Shown piece by piece: positions 1-8,923 of a stretch of 64,000 nt of DNA (position 1 is its first letter; every line of letters starts with the position of its first letter). The stretch comes from an uncultured Candidatus Melainabacteria bacterium (GTDB lineage: Bacteria > Cyanobacteriota > Vampirovibrionia > Gastranaerophilales > Gastranaerophilaceae). The stretch lies in contig CAKVCZ010000004.1 of the NCBI GenBank assembly GCA_934726055.1, positions 62,001 through 126,000 of the forward strand. The letters are read 5' to 3'. The notes below the pieces were generated by a model. The model was not told the DNA's origin and ran no database searches. It saw only the letters and a program-made list of their open reading frames with translations. Made by a program: the position numbers and the translations under genes.

Positions 1-1
1 T

Positions 2-454
2 GATAAATCTTGCACAATAATGATGACTCCGCAAGGTGAGCCTTTCAGTAATGATATTGCAAAAGATTTAGCTGATTATAGCCAAATAATTATTCTTTGT
101 GGACATTATGAAGGTTATGATGAGAGAATAAGAGAGATTATAAAACCCAGAGAAATTTCAATTGGTGATTTTGTGCTAACGGGTGGAGAATTGCCCGCAT
201 TATGTTTAATTGATTGTGTAAGTCGTAAACTTGATGGTGTATTAGGTAAAATTGAATCAGCAGAAGAAGATAGTTTTGAAAACGGTTTGTTAGAGTACCC
301 CCAATACACAAAACCTCGAACATACAGAGGATATGATGTTCCTGAAGTGTTATTAAGCGGAAATCATAAAGAAATAAATGAATACCGCCATAATCAAATG
401 ATAGAGAGAACAAAACTAAAAAGACCGGATTTATATAATAAATACGTTAATTAA
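2..454 (+). CDS. trmD: tRNA (guanine-N1)-methyltransferase TrmD, 5'-truncated by the window edge
   Basis: TrmD methylates G37 of tRNAs from S-adenosylmethionine and prevents frameshifting. The visible ~150 residues are the C-terminal part of a protein usually ~240 long. They contain the SPOUT-knot motifs CGHYEGYDERI and GDFVLTGGELPAL and the basic C-terminal helix region. The reading frame stays open upstream of the first internal Met (position 20) to the window edge, and MMTPQGEPF matches the family's conserved PQG segment, so the Met at 20 is internal and not the start. The next 184 bases hold a palindromic repeat and the promoter of a pilin-like gene. Family assignment is secure; the N-terminus is simply outside the window. 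Confidence 0.95.
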   Translation, partial: DKSCTIMMTPQGEPFSNDIAKDLADYSQIIILCGHYEGYDERIREIIKPREISIGDFVLTGGELPALCLIDCVSRKLDGVLGKIESAEEDSFENGLLEYPQYTKPRTYRGYDVPEVLLSGNHKEINEYRHNQMIERTKLKRPDLYNKYVN

Positions 455-484
455 AATATATAGTTTAATACAATGATGGATCGC

Positions 485-540
485 CACGGTAATGACTCAT
501 AACGTCATAACGAGGAGCATAGCGACTAAGTAATTCCGTG
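485..540. repeat. Degenerate palindromic repeat element (GCGAGG-AGC...GCGAC class)
   Basis: A short island markedly richer in GC than its surroundings. It begins CACGG and ends CCGTG, with imperfectly inverted ends, and its centre reads GTCATAACGAGGAGCATAGC. From memory this resembles small dispersed palindromic elements of the GTCATTGCGAGGAGC...GCGACGAAGCAATC kind seen between genes in several bacterial groups. Only one copy was seen in the window. Confidence 0.45.
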
Positions 541-576
541 ATAAAATATTGACCATTAATAAAAGTAAAAAAGTGT

Positions 577-605
577 TTGTAAAGCATGAAATTTGGGTAT
601 ATAAT
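577..605 (+). promoter_or_regulatory. Promoter of the first pilin-like gene
   Basis: TTGTAA and TATAAT separated by 17 bases, 33 bases before the start codon. The block around the -10 box (AAAGCATGaAATTTGGGTAT and the following TATAAT) recurs almost unchanged upstream of the second pilin-like gene at about 8928-8952, which supports a real, shared regulatory sequence. Confidence 0.65.
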
Positions 606-638
606 CACTACGTACAAAATTGAAGGGCGTAAAAGCTA

Positions 639-1508
639 ATGAATAAATTAATGCAACTAGCAAACAGGATAGAATTCAGTAATATTAAGAATTCTAGCAA
701 ATTTAACTCTTTTCTAAAAATTACAAAGAAATTTATAGCATTTACTCTAGCAGAAACACTAATTGTAATGGGTGTAATAGGAATTGTTGCTGCATTGACT
801 ATTCCAAATTTAAACAGTTCAACCGGAAATAAAGAAAAAGTAACTCGTGTAAAAAAAATTTATGCACAATTGAGTGAGGCTCACGACAGAGCAACTGCTG
901 TGTATGGACCTGTTGAAAATTGGTTTACGAATCTTGGTTGTACGAATTTTGGTGAATATGATGCTTGTTCATTAAAATATTTTGATAGGATATCAGAGTT
1001 TATGAAGATGTCAAAAATTTGTAGAACAGAAGATAATAATTGTTTTATTACCGGCTGGATACCTGCATTATCAGAGTCAGCTAGTTCAACTCAAGATATT
1101 CAGGGATATCCAAGTGCAGTTTTGGCAGATGGAACGAGTATTAGTATAAAAGCAAATTCAAGTGGAGATGGGTGTGCTACTAGTTATGTTACAGCAAATG
1201 AACAATGCGGTGAAATTGTAGTAGATATTGATGGTCCTAATAAGGGTAAAAATACAGAGGGTATAGATATTTTTCACTTTTATTTTACTCGTGATGGTAT
1301 TAAGCCTCATCGTACAGATTCGTTGAGTTGGGAATCTATAGATTGTTTCTTTTATGGAGTTTATTGTGCAGTCTGGGTTCTTGAAAATGATAATATGGAT
1401 TATTTATTGACAAAGGATAAATCTACAAAAGAGAAAGCTGCAATTTGTCCTAACAATAATACTTTATCTTGGGAAACTATTCCTTGGACAGTTACAAGTT
1501 GCAAGTAG
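639..1508 (+). CDS. Type IV pilin-like protein with prepilin N-terminus (paralogue 1)
   Basis: This looks like an exported pilin or pseudopilin. A 34-residue leader rich in Lys/Asn is followed by FTLAETLIVMGVIGIVAALT, with Phe35 at the expected mature position +1 and Glu39 at +5, then a hydrophobic helix and a long Cys-containing globular domain. The residue before the cleavage site is Ala, not the usual Gly. It shares the prepilin segment, a VDIDGPNKGKN block, a TRDG block and a C-terminal TVTSCK with the gene at 8987-9823, so the two are paralogues. The ATG at 639 follows GAAGGG and lies downstream of the promoter. It is a monocistronic gene convergent with the GntR-type regulator. Whether it forms a pilus or a secretion-system pseudopilus cannot be told here. 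Confidence 0.75.
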   Translation: MNKLMQLANRIEFSNIKNSSKFNSFLKITKKFIAFTLAETLIVMGVIGIVAALTIPNLNSSTGNKEKVTRVKKIYAQLSEAHDRATAVYGPVENWFTNLGCTNFGEYDACSLKYFDRISEFMKMSKICRTEDNNCFITGWIPALSESASSTQDIQGYPSAVLADGTSISIKANSSGDGCATSYVTANEQCGEIVVDIDGPNKGKNTEGIDIFHFYFTRDGIKPHRTDSLSWESIDCFFYGVYCAVWVLENDNMDYLLTKDKSTKEKAAICPNNNTLSWETIPWTVTSCK

Positions 1509-1515
1509 TGAAATT

Positions 1516-2646
1516 TTAATTTTCATTAAAATCTGCGTATTTTGGATTTACTGCGACCCATTCAAACGGTTTATTATCAATTGATTGAGGAATTTGTTTA
1601 ACAAATGTTCCGCCATATTTACCTCTGGTAAATGTTAGATACCCTTCTTTTGATAAATTTGAATAAGCTTTTCTAATTGTATTTGGGCTTACGTCCATAA
1701 TTTCAGCCATTTCTATTATTGATGGTAATTTTGAATTGACTGTATATTTTTCAATAATCAAATTTTTTATTGAATCTTGAATATGATTATAGTGATATCT
1801 GGCTGTGAATTGCGATTTTGCAAAAATCGCAGATTCTACATTCGGCTGCAAGTGCGATTTGTTAGGGATTTTTGTAATGCATGTCCCGTATCTTCCTCTT
1901 TTTGGTAAGATAATTCCTTCTTTTGTCAGTATTTCTATTGCACTATGAATTGTTTTTACACTGACTTTTTCTATTTCTGCAAGTTTTTGGTGCGTTGGAA
2001 GTTTGTCGCCTATTTTAAAATTTTTAGCAATATATGTTTTTAAATCTTCTGTTATTTGATATATCAAAGAAGTGCCGTCTTGCAATTCTATATCAAAAGA
2101 GTCATTATTTAGTATCCAGCATTGGTCTTTATTTTGTGATTTGTTTATAATCCCCATTTGTACAAGGCTTTCCATTGCAATGCCTGTTGTGTTTACAGAA
2201 ATTCCTATATATTGTGAGATGGCTCTGACAGATGGTAATTGCATGCCGGTTTTAAACTTATTCTTTTTAATAAAAGATTTAATGAGTTCAACTGCCAAAT
2301 CCCTTTTGGATGAGGATTTTCTAAGTTGTATATCTTTATTATTTATGTCGGCTATCATTGTTCCAATGCATTGTTTGGAATATAACAAACCCTTATTTTC
2401 AAGCTGTCGGTATATGTTTTGGACTGTGCCTGTGCTTATGTCCAGTAAATCTGACATAAGCTGTTTTGAAGGCATTAAATCATTTGGGTATATAGTCTTT
2501 TCAAAATTAGCTAATATCCAACCTTCAATAGAATTTACTAAAAATTCTGTTTTAGAACCTTCGTATTCTGTTTGAATAAAATCTGCAAATTCACTTATAG
2601 GTATTTGTCTTAAATTATGTTTATTCGGTTGTACAAATTTATGCAT
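1516..2646 (-). CDS. Transcriptional regulator with four tandem GntR-type winged-helix domains
   Basis: 376 residues that divide into four similar GntR-type winged-helix units at roughly residues 36-100, 115-180, 193-260 and 286-352. Each has the pattern LPS/LPT...A...(I/V)S..T(I/V)...Y..L...G and the last two end in a wing of the type R-G-x-Y-G-T. No FCD, UTRA or aminotransferase effector domain is present; only short linkers and a ~20-residue tail remain. GntR-family proteins normally carry one such domain plus a ligand domain, so the architecture is unusual. It could bind an extended or multi-site operator. The ATG at 2646 has no strong ribosome-binding site. Target genes are unknown; neighbours are a pilin-like gene (convergent) and a metallopeptidase gene (same strand, upstream). 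Confidence 0.75.
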   Translation of the reverse strand: MHKFVQPNKHNLRQIPISEFADFIQTEYEGSKTEFLVNSIEGWILANFEKTIYPNDLMPSKQLMSDLLDISTGTVQNIYRQLENKGLLYSKQCIGTMIADINNKDIQLRKSSSKRDLAVELIKSFIKKNKFKTGMQLPSVRAISQYIGISVNTTGIAMESLVQMGIINKSQNKDQCWILNNDSFDIELQDGTSLIYQITEDLKTYIAKNFKIGDKLPTHQKLAEIEKVSVKTIHSAIEILTKEGIILPKRGRYGTCITKIPNKSHLQPNVESAIFAKSQFTARYHYNHIQDSIKNLIIEKYTVNSKLPSIIEMAEIMDVSPNTIRKAYSNLSKEGYLTFTRGKYGGTFVKQIPQSIDNKPFEWVAVNPKYADFNEN

Positions 2647-2696
2647 AATTTAATATTACCATATTTATAAAAAAACAAACAAGTTTGTAAATAATG

Positions 2697-4457
2697 TTAT
2701 TTACTTAATTCGTTAGCAAGTGTTGCTATTGTTTTTGGAAAATATTGTTGTAAATATTGTGCTCTTATTGCAAATAAATCGTCATTGTTATAGGTGCTCA
2801 ATAGAGCATTTGATTCTGCAATTGCTTCTTGAATACCATCTTTGTATTCGGATTCTTTTATAAAGTAGTTAATATGATTACGTTGAGCATCAGGAAAAGC
2901 TTTGTTAAACAATGCTTTTTCTTTTTCAAAAATTTCGTTAACTTTTTTGTTGTTGTAAATTGATTTTGTTAGTGTTTCTTTTTCTTTTACGTCAACTTGT
3001 CCGTAATCTTTTGCATGTCCAAGTTCATGAAGCATTACAAATAAATTGTCGCCTGTTTTGATTTTTTTGTTTACGGCACCGTATGTAGAATATACAATGT
3101 CATCTATTCCTTCAAGTTCTTTTGTATTTTTGCTTAATGCAATTAATTCTTCACCCGGCATTTTTTTCATTACGTCGAGAATTTTGTTTTTGCTGCCATC
3201 AATGTAATTTTCAAAATTTATTGTGTGAGTTTTGTTGTTATTTACGTCTTTGATATTTATTGATTTGTCTTTTACTTCTATTTCATATTTATTTTTGTTA
3301 TGAGAAGATATAAATTTGTTGTCGTTAACAACTTCAAAGCTTAGAGAGTTGTTTAATAATACATTACCTTTTTTGTCTGTAATTTTGTAATCAGCAATTC
3401 TGTTGCCTTGTTTATCGTCTTCGAAAAGGTATTCTGTTTTAGTTCCGTCAAGAGAAACCATATTTTTCTTAACTGAAGTTACACCTGTTTTTTTATCAAA
3501 TGTAGCAGAGGAGATTATTTGTTCTCTGCCGTCAGGAAAAACATGTTTGATATTTAATACTCCGGGCACTTCGGATTGGGATGTGTATTCTGTGCGTACT
3601 TTATTTCCGTTTTTATCCTTGATTACCCTAATTTCGCTTACCAGTACCGGTTGTGGTAACTTAGGATTGTTTTCAAGAACTACTTTTGATGTCGTATTAT
3701 TTCTATAATCGGCATTCTTTTTGATTGTATATTTTCTTCCATCAGGTTTTGTTATTGTTTTGTTTTCTTCAATAGCAAGACTGTTCAAATTCTTGTCCAA
3801 AAGTTGTTTTTTGGTAACTGAATCTGTCATTGCTGTTATCATAAAAGCTTTTTTGTCATATATATCAGGTTTTAGTTCTAAATTATAAAAACCGTTTTTT
3901 GGTCTGCAAAGCTTGTCCATTTCTAAAACTTTTATAACAGCTTTTTCAGGTTTAGTTAAATTTTCATTTTTAGCCAATTCAATTAAATTATCAATGCCTA
4001 AATTGCATTCAGATAAAATTTTAAATTTTTTAATTTCTTCTCCTGCAAGATTTTTAGCTAAATTTCTTAATTCTAAAGCACTGAATTTAGGCGAATTATC
4101 CTCTTTTTTTAATTCAGATAGGTCTGCAATATTTTTTAAGTCATCGCTATCTTTTGCCAATAATTCACATGCAATTGAACCGATAACTTTTGGATTTTTA
4201 ATTATTGTTTTAAAGGGTTCCCATTTTTCTGGAGCTTGTTCCAGTTCGGCTTTAATAAGATTCAATTTTTCTTCGTTAAATCTTGGTTTGCCGCTTAAAC
4301 CTTTCATTGCTGAAAGATTGTTTATTGCATCATTGATATTAAATTTTGTACGCTCAAATGAATCCGGTTTTTGTGCCGGTAATTGAGTTTTAACTGATGC
4401 TTGTTTTCTCTGTAACTGTTGTAAAGCAGCAACTTTATTTAATTGAATTAATCCCAT
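2697..4457 (-). CDS. Large predicted zinc metallopeptidase (HELGH) of unknown family
   Basis: 586 residues. The C-terminal part holds HELGH at residues 477-481, a gluzincin-type zinc site, and EAIAES at 544-549 supplies a likely third ligand (Glu544). The middle (about residues 200-420) is rich in short beta-like segments with K-x-G-N and D-G-x turns, reminiscent of YD-type repeats. The N-terminus is helical, without a clear signal peptide; a SFERTKF segment sits near residue 33. A ribosome-binding site (AAAGGTAG) precedes the ATG. No specific family is recognised. The protease call rests on the motif alone; the enzyme could instead be a structural protein with a residual site. Confidence 0.55.
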   Translation of the reverse strand: MGLIQLNKVAALQQLQRKQASVKTQLPAQKPDSFERTKFNINDAINNLSAMKGLSGKPRFNEEKLNLIKAELEQAPEKWEPFKTIIKNPKVIGSIACELLAKDSDDLKNIADLSELKKEDNSPKFSALELRNLAKNLAGEEIKKFKILSECNLGIDNLIELAKNENLTKPEKAVIKVLEMDKLCRPKNGFYNLELKPDIYDKKAFMITAMTDSVTKKQLLDKNLNSLAIEENKTITKPDGRKYTIKKNADYRNNTTSKVVLENNPKLPQPVLVSEIRVIKDKNGNKVRTEYTSQSEVPGVLNIKHVFPDGREQIISSATFDKKTGVTSVKKNMVSLDGTKTEYLFEDDKQGNRIADYKITDKKGNVLLNNSLSFEVVNDNKFISSHNKNKYEIEVKDKSINIKDVNNNKTHTINFENYIDGSKNKILDVMKKMPGEELIALSKNTKELEGIDDIVYSTYGAVNKKIKTGDNLFVMLHELGHAKDYGQVDVKEKETLTKSIYNNKKVNEIFEKEKALFNKAFPDAQRNHINYFIKESEYKDGIQEAIAESNALLSTYNNDDLFAIRAQYLQQYFPKTIATLANELSK

Positions 4458-4602
4458 GACTATACACTACCTTTTTCTATTAAAAGTATTTATTTAGAAA
4501 AAAATTTACTTTTGGTAAAACGAATAGTTACATCTTTTAATAAAATCCCTTAAATTTTTGCTTTTTATTCCTTTTTGGTTTACTATATACGATGTAAATA
4601 GT

Positions 4603-4631
4603 GCCGGGTCGGAATTAAAAACCTTACCGGC
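4603..4631 (+). promoter_or_regulatory. Candidate structured 5' leader of metK
   Basis: GCCGG (4603-4607) can pair perfectly with CCGGC (4627-4631) around a 19-base loop containing GGAATTAAAAACC. This is a GC-rich hairpin in otherwise AT-rich DNA that ends 14 bases before the AAGGAG ribosome-binding site of metK. A weaker TTTAC/GTAAA stem lies just upstream. MetK leaders often carry SAM-sensing RNAs, but this one does not match the SAM-I to SAM-VI or SAM/SAH consensus sequences I know, so it is left unclassified. Confidence 0.35.
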
Positions 4632-4657
4632 GGGTAGTATAAATTAAGGAGAAGATG

Positions 4658-5929
4658 ATGACATCTAAAAGATTTTTATTTACTTCTGAATCAGTAACAG
4701 AAGGTCATCCGGACAAGGTATGTGATCAAATTTCAGATGCTATTTTGGATGAATTTTTGTCAAAAGACAACAAATCACGTGTTGCCGCAGAAACAACAGT
4801 AACAACAGGTATGGCACTTGTTTGTGGTGAAATTACATCAAGTTGTTATGTAGATATCCCGCAAGTTGTTAGAAACACAATTAAGGGTATTGGTTATGAC
4901 GGTGAAAATGGTGGTGGTTTTGATTACAAAACTTGTGCTGTTTTAACAAGTATTGATGAACAATCAACAGATATTGCAGGTGGTGTAAATAAAGCATTAG
5001 AATCTCGTAATGATAATGCTGATACATCAGAAAGCGAAACGACAGATATTGGTGCAGGCGACCAAGGTATTATGTTTGGTTATGCTTGTAATGAAACACC
5101 TGAATTAATGCCATTACCAATAAGTTTGGCTCACAAATTATCATACAGATTATCAAGAATCAGAAAAGAAGGTTTGGTAGATTACCTAAGACCAGATGGT
5201 AAATCTCAAGTTACAGTTGAATATGTTGATGGTAAACCATCAAGAATTCATACTGTTCTTATTTCTACTCAACATGATCCTGTTATTGGTAATGTGAGTG
5301 ATAACCAAAAAGTTCAAGATATAATTAAAAATGATATTAAAAAACTTGTAATAGATTATGTATTTAATGGTGAAGCAATTAAACCTGATGAAAATACTGT
5401 TATTTTGGTAAATCCTTCAGGTCGTTTCGTAATTGGCGGACCTCAAGGTGATGCTGGTTTAACAGGTAGAAAAATTATCGTTGATACATACGGTGGTTAC
5501 TCAAGACACGGTGGTGGAGCATTCTCAGGAAAAGATCCAACCAAAGTTGACCGTTCTGCAGCTTATGCTTCAAGATATGTAGCAAAAAATATCGTAAAAG
5601 CAGGATTGGCTGAAAAATGTGAAATTGAATTAGCATACGCTATTGGTGTTGCTGAACCTATTTCAGTTTTAGTTGATACTTTCGGAACAGGCAAAATTTC
5701 AGATGATGATTTATCTGAATTAGTAAGCAAGAATTTTGACTTAAGACCTGTGGCTATTATTAATAAGTTTGATTTAAGAAACTTACCTGCAAAAAATGGT
5801 GGTAAATTCTATCAAAAATTAGCTGCTTACGGTCATATGGGCAGAACTGATATTGCTGTTCCTTGGGAAGAAACTGACAAAGCTGAGGACTTGAAAAAAC
5901 AAGCTGAATCTTACTCAGCATTAGTTTAG
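4658..5929 (+). CDS. metK: S-adenosylmethionine synthetase
   Basis: Makes S-adenosylmethionine from methionine and ATP in the cytoplasm. It has the family signatures [13 protein letters not shown] near the N-terminus, the nonapeptide [12 protein letters not shown] and the glycine-rich [16 protein letters not shown] loop. Its 423 residues are close to the usual ~390-420, with an Asp/Ser/Glu-rich insertion (around residues 112-128) before GAGDQG. Two adjacent ATGs exist (4655, 4658); the second leaves a better 6-base spacing from AAGGAG. A strong intrinsic terminator follows at once, so it appears to be transcribed alone. The leader contains a possible regulatory hairpin (4603-4631). Confidence 0.97.
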   Translation: MTSKRFLFTSESVTEGHPDKVCDQISDAILDEFLSKDNKSRVAAETTVTTGMALVCGEITSSCYVDIPQVVRNTIKGIGYDGENGGGFDYKTCAVLTSIDEQSTDIAGGVNKALESRNDNADTSESETTDIGAGDQGIMFGYACNETPELMPLPISLAHKLSYRLSRIRKEGLVDYLRPDGKSQVTVEYVDGKPSRIHTVLISTQHDPVIGNVSDNQKVQDIIKNDIKKLVIDYVFNGEAIKPDENTVILVNPSGRFVIGGPQGDAGLTGRKIIVDTYGGYSRHGGGAFSGKDPTKVDRSAAYASRYVAKNIVKAGLAEKCEIELAYAIGVAEPISVLVDTFGTGKISDDDLSELVSKNFDLRPVAIINKFDLRNLPAKNGGKFYQKLAAYGHMGRTDIAVPWEETDKAEDLKKQAESYSALV

Positions 5930-5942
5930 TAAACTTTAGACA

Positions 5943-5970
5943 AAAAGGGGAAGTTTTATTTCCCCTTTTT
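5943..5970 (+). terminator. Intrinsic terminator after metK
   Basis: AAAAGGGGAA and TTTCCCCTTTT form a stem around a short T-rich loop and run into a T tract. It ends 13 bases before crcB. Confidence 0.85.
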
Positions 5971-5983
5971 ATTTTGAGGTAAT

Positions 5984-6373
5984 ATGTTATTAAATATTTT
6001 TTCTATTTTTATTGGTGGTGGCATAGGAGCTGTGTTACGCTATTTAACCAGCTTTGTTTATACGGAATTTTTTGGATTTAATTTTCCTCTTGCAACCTTA
6101 AGTGTAAACTTGATTGGTTCTTTTGTATTGGGAGTTCTTTCAGCATTTATTTTGTTTGATTACCATTTAATTCCAAATCATTATAAATACGCGTTGACGG
6201 TTGGTTTTTGCGGTGGCTTTACTACATTTAGTACATTTGCCTTTGAGGTTGTTGAAATTTTGAAAAGAGGCGAATATTTTGTCGCTATTTTGTACGTAAT
6301 ATTAAGTGTTGTATTATCTATAATGGTTGCAGCAGCAGGATTTTATTGGGCTAAAAATTATGTTTACTACTAA
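5984..6373 (+). CDS. crcB: Fluoride channel CrcB/FluC
   Basis: Small membrane protein that exports fluoride as a dual-topology dimer. Four hydrophobic segments fill its 129 residues. The family motifs are GGGIGAVLRYL near residue 11, SVNLIGSF with the conserved pore Asn42, and GFCGGFTTFSTFAFE carrying the Phe-box and Na+-site residues. The start is supported by GAGGT five bases upstream. Only 13 bases separate it from the metK terminator, so there is no room for the fluoride riboswitch that often precedes crcB. The downstream formyltransferase start overlaps its last codons. Confidence 0.93.
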   Translation: MLLNIFSIFIGGGIGAVLRYLTSFVYTEFFGFNFPLATLSVNLIGSFVLGVLSAFILFDYHLIPNHYKYALTVGFCGGFTTFSTFAFEVVEILKRGEYFVAILYVILSVVLSIMVAAAGFYWAKNYVYY

Positions 6374-7298
6374 AAAATTTAAAAAAAGAATATTGTTTGT
6401 CGGTATTCCTGATATGGCATACGTTTGTTTGGATGGTTTGTTAGCTGCGGGTGTTAATATTGTTGGGGTTATGGGCCCAAAGAAATCTCATAATACATAC
6501 TTAGCTTTTAAAAATTTTGTTGTTTCTAGACATTTAAATTTTATTGAATGGGATGATTTAAAATCTCCGAAATTGTTGCAAAATTTGGATAATTTGGATA
6601 TTGATGCTGCCGTTGTTGCATCATTTAATTATAAAATTCCAAAAGAGTTGTTAAATATTCCAAAGCACGGATTTATAAACATTCATCCATCTCTTTTACC
6701 AAAGTATAGAGGCGGAAATCCTTATTCTACGGTCATTATTAATAACGAACATGAAACAGGTGTAACGCTTCATTTTATGGACGAAGGCTTTGATACGGGG
6801 GATGTTATTCTTCAAAAAAAAGTAGAAATTTCTCCAATAGAAACAATGGGAACTCTATTTAACAGATTAAACTTATTAGGAATGCAGATGTTAGTATCTG
6901 CTTTGGGAGAACTCGAAAAGAGAGATTTACCAAGGTATAAGCAGCCTGATGGTGAATTTGTAGTTGGCAAAAGTATAAAAGACGAGGATTTATTTATAGA
7001 TTTTAAACAGTCTGCGGCAGATATAGAAAGATTTATTAGAGCTCTAAATCCGTTTTTGATTGCATCGGCAGCATTTAGAGGTAATATGATAAAGATTTTT
7101 ATGGCAGAATGTGAAAAAACTGATTTGACCGGATTTGAGTGCGGTACGATTGTAAAAATAACTGATGATAAATTTTATATAATGACGGGAGATGGACTTA
7201 TTGCACCTACGGCGATTCAGTTTGGAAGTTTCTTTGTTGGTAATGCAAAGGATTTTATTAATATTTTAAATCCAAAAGTTGGCGAGGTATTTAATTAA
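6360..7298 (+). CDS. Methionyl-tRNA formyltransferase-like protein
   Basis: Belongs to the N10-formyl-THF formyltransferase family. The N-terminal Rossmann half contains FINIHPSLLPKYRGG, which includes the Asn and His of the catalytic site and the SLLP folate loop; FDTGDVI supplies the catalytic Asp. The C-terminal ~100 residues resemble the tRNA-binding Fmt_C domain. Its 312 residues match Fmt. I chose the ATG at 6360, which overlaps the end of crcB by 14 bases; an upstream in-frame ATG at 6327 would lie wholly inside crcB. True Fmt is likely, but sugar formyltransferases share these motifs and cannot be excluded. Confidence 0.72.
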   Translation: MFTTKKFKKRILFVGIPDMAYVCLDGLLAAGVNIVGVMGPKKSHNTYLAFKNFVVSRHLNFIEWDDLKSPKLLQNLDNLDIDAAVVASFNYKIPKELLNIPKHGFINIHPSLLPKYRGGNPYSTVIINNEHETGVTLHFMDEGFDTGDVILQKKVEISPIETMGTLFNRLNLLGMQMLVSALGELEKRDLPRYKQPDGEFVVGKSIKDEDLFIDFKQSAADIERFIRALNPFLIASAAFRGNMIKIFMAECEKTDLTGFECGTIVKITDDKFYIMTGDGLIAPTAIQFGSFFVGNAKDFINILNPKVGEVFN

Positions 7299-7299
7299 T

Positions 7300-8127
7300 A
7301 TGGATAAATTGAATTTTATAACAGCCGGAATGCCTTTAAGAACCGATAAAAAAGTAGGGTATCAGGATGCCATAAAAGTTATAGATGAGATGAATTTAGA
7401 TGGTATTGAAATCGAGTTTGTCCAAGGTGTCAGGATGAGTGATAAATCTCGTAAAGTGATAAAAGAAGCATCTAAAAATCATGTTTTTACTGCCCATGGT
7501 CCATATTATATAAATTTGAATGCAAGAGAACAAGAAAAGATAGATGCAAGTATTACAAGAATTGTTGATACTGCAATGGTTGCAAATGATTTTGGCGGTT
7601 ACAGTATAACCTATCATGCTGCATTTTACTTAGGTAATGACAAAGAAGTTGTTTTTAAAAGAGTTGTCGAACGTACTGCAAAAATAATAGAAATATTAGA
7701 AAAAGAAAATAATAAAATTTGGATAAGACCGGAAACGACGGGTAAAGGTACACAATGGGGTGATGTTGATGAAATTATAAAATTATCTAAAGAATTTAAT
7801 CAGGTTTTGCCTTGTATAGATTTTTCTCATGTTCACGCAAGAAGCGGTGGCGGATTTAATACATATGATGATTTTTGCGCTATTTTAGAAAAAATCTCAA
7901 ATGAATTGGGTGATGTCGCAATAAATAATTTCCATGCACATTTGGCGGGTATTGCTTATTCTGAAAAGGGCGAAAAACATCACTTAGTTTTGGAAGAATC
8001 GGATATGAATTATAAGGATTTATTAAAAGCAATGAAAACCTTTGATGTAAAAGGTGTTGTTGTTTGCGAAAGTCCAAATATAGAAGATGATTGTAAATTG
8101 ATAAAGGAGACGTATTTAGCATGCTAG
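7300..8127 (+). CDS. Endonuclease IV-like TIM-barrel protein (AP endonuclease family 2)
   Basis: 275-residue xylose isomerase-like TIM barrel with the metal-ligand segments of endonuclease IV: FTAHGPYYINL (His), SITYHAAFY (His), RPETTGK (Glu), CIDFSHVHARSG (Asp, His), NNFHAHLAG (His) and VVCESP (Glu). Members cut DNA 5' to abasic sites in base-excision repair. The ATG at 7300 follows GCGAGGT; a TTG at 7279 is less likely. It lies one base after the formyltransferase stop and overlaps the thioesterase start by 7 bases, so crcB to the thioesterase gene probably form one operon. Confidence 0.8.
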   Translation: MDKLNFITAGMPLRTDKKVGYQDAIKVIDEMNLDGIEIEFVQGVRMSDKSRKVIKEASKNHVFTAHGPYYINLNAREQEKIDASITRIVDTAMVANDFGGYSITYHAAFYLGNDKEVVFKRVVERTAKIIEILEKENNKIWIRPETTGKGTQWGDVDEIIKLSKEFNQVLPCIDFSHVHARSGGGFNTYDDFCAILEKISNELGDVAINNFHAHLAGIAYSEKGEKHHLVLEESDMNYKDLLKAMKTFDVKGVVVCESPNIEDDCKLIKETYLAC

Positions 8128-8876
8128 ATAAAACTTCACCATTTTATAAAGAACGTAAACTGAATGTAAGATATAGCGAAATGGATTATCATAAAGTTCT
8201 AAAACCATCCGCGCTACTAAATTTTTTGCAAGACGTGGCAACATTTGCTGCCGATGAAGGTGGTTTTGGTTATGATGAAGTCGTATCAAAAAATTTAGGT
8301 TGGTTTTTATTAAAATATCGTATGGAGTTTGAAAATTATCCGCAAAATATAGAAGATATAATTATTCAAACTGAAGCCAGAGGATATAACAAATTATTCG
8401 CTCATCGTGATTTTGAATTATTCTCTCAAAGCGGTGAAAGACTAGGTAAAGTTTTAAGTTATTGGGCACTGGTGAATTTTGAAGATAAGTCAATGGCGAT
8501 GCCTAATGTGATTTTCCCAAATAAATTTAATAAGGTTGAAAAAAGAGAAGATGACTTATCTTTTGCAAAGGTTCATGCTCCTGAAAGAATAGATTATCGT
8601 GAAGAATTTAAAATTCGATACGATGATATTGATGTTAATATGCATGTTAATAATATGAATTACATTGTTTGGGCATTTGAAGTTTTACCTAAAGAATTTA
8701 AAGATAAATATAAATTGAAAACATTGGATATGGTTTACAAAAAAGAAATTCAATACGGAAATCAAGTTCTGTCTGAAGCTCAAGTTGATGATAATTTAGT
8801 CAGAGTAGTAGTAAAGAATAATTCGACAGGTGAAGATTTGTGCATTGTAAATGCAGAATTTGTTGAGTATAAATAA
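8121..8876 (+). CDS. Acyl-ACP thioesterase (FatA/FatB-type double hot-dog)
   Basis: Hydrolyses acyl-ACP to release fatty acids. Two hot-dog repeats are visible. The first starts RYSEMDYHKVLKPSALLNFL; the second carries IRYDDIDVNMHVNNMNYIVW, whose D-x-N-x-H-x-N core holds the conserved catalytic region of this family. 251 residues is typical for bacterial members. AAAGGAG stands 11 bases before the ATG. It could supply free acids to the LuxE/ligase genes at 35-37.5 kb, but that link is speculative because the genes are not adjacent. Confidence 0.85.
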   Translation: MLDKTSPFYKERKLNVRYSEMDYHKVLKPSALLNFLQDVATFAADEGGFGYDEVVSKNLGWFLLKYRMEFENYPQNIEDIIIQTEARGYNKLFAHRDFELFSQSGERLGKVLSYWALVNFEDKSMAMPNVIFPNKFNKVEKREDDLSFAKVHAPERIDYREEFKIRYDDIDVNMHVNNMNYIVWAFEVLPKEFKDKYKLKTLDMVYKKEIQYGNQVLSEAQVDDNLVRVVVKNNSTGEDLCIVNAEFVEYK

Positions 8877-8923
8877 AGCGAATCTTTTGCCACCAAAAGG
8901 TTTACAAATAAATAAAAAAATCT

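Noticed and set aside
1513..1532. Hairpin ATTTTAAT/ATTAAAAT as a terminator between the pilin and GntR-type genes
   Set aside because: The stem is AT only with no T tract; too weak to call.
5971..5983. Fluoride riboswitch before crcB
   Set aside because: Only 13 bases separate the metK terminator from the crcB start, too short for the aptamer.
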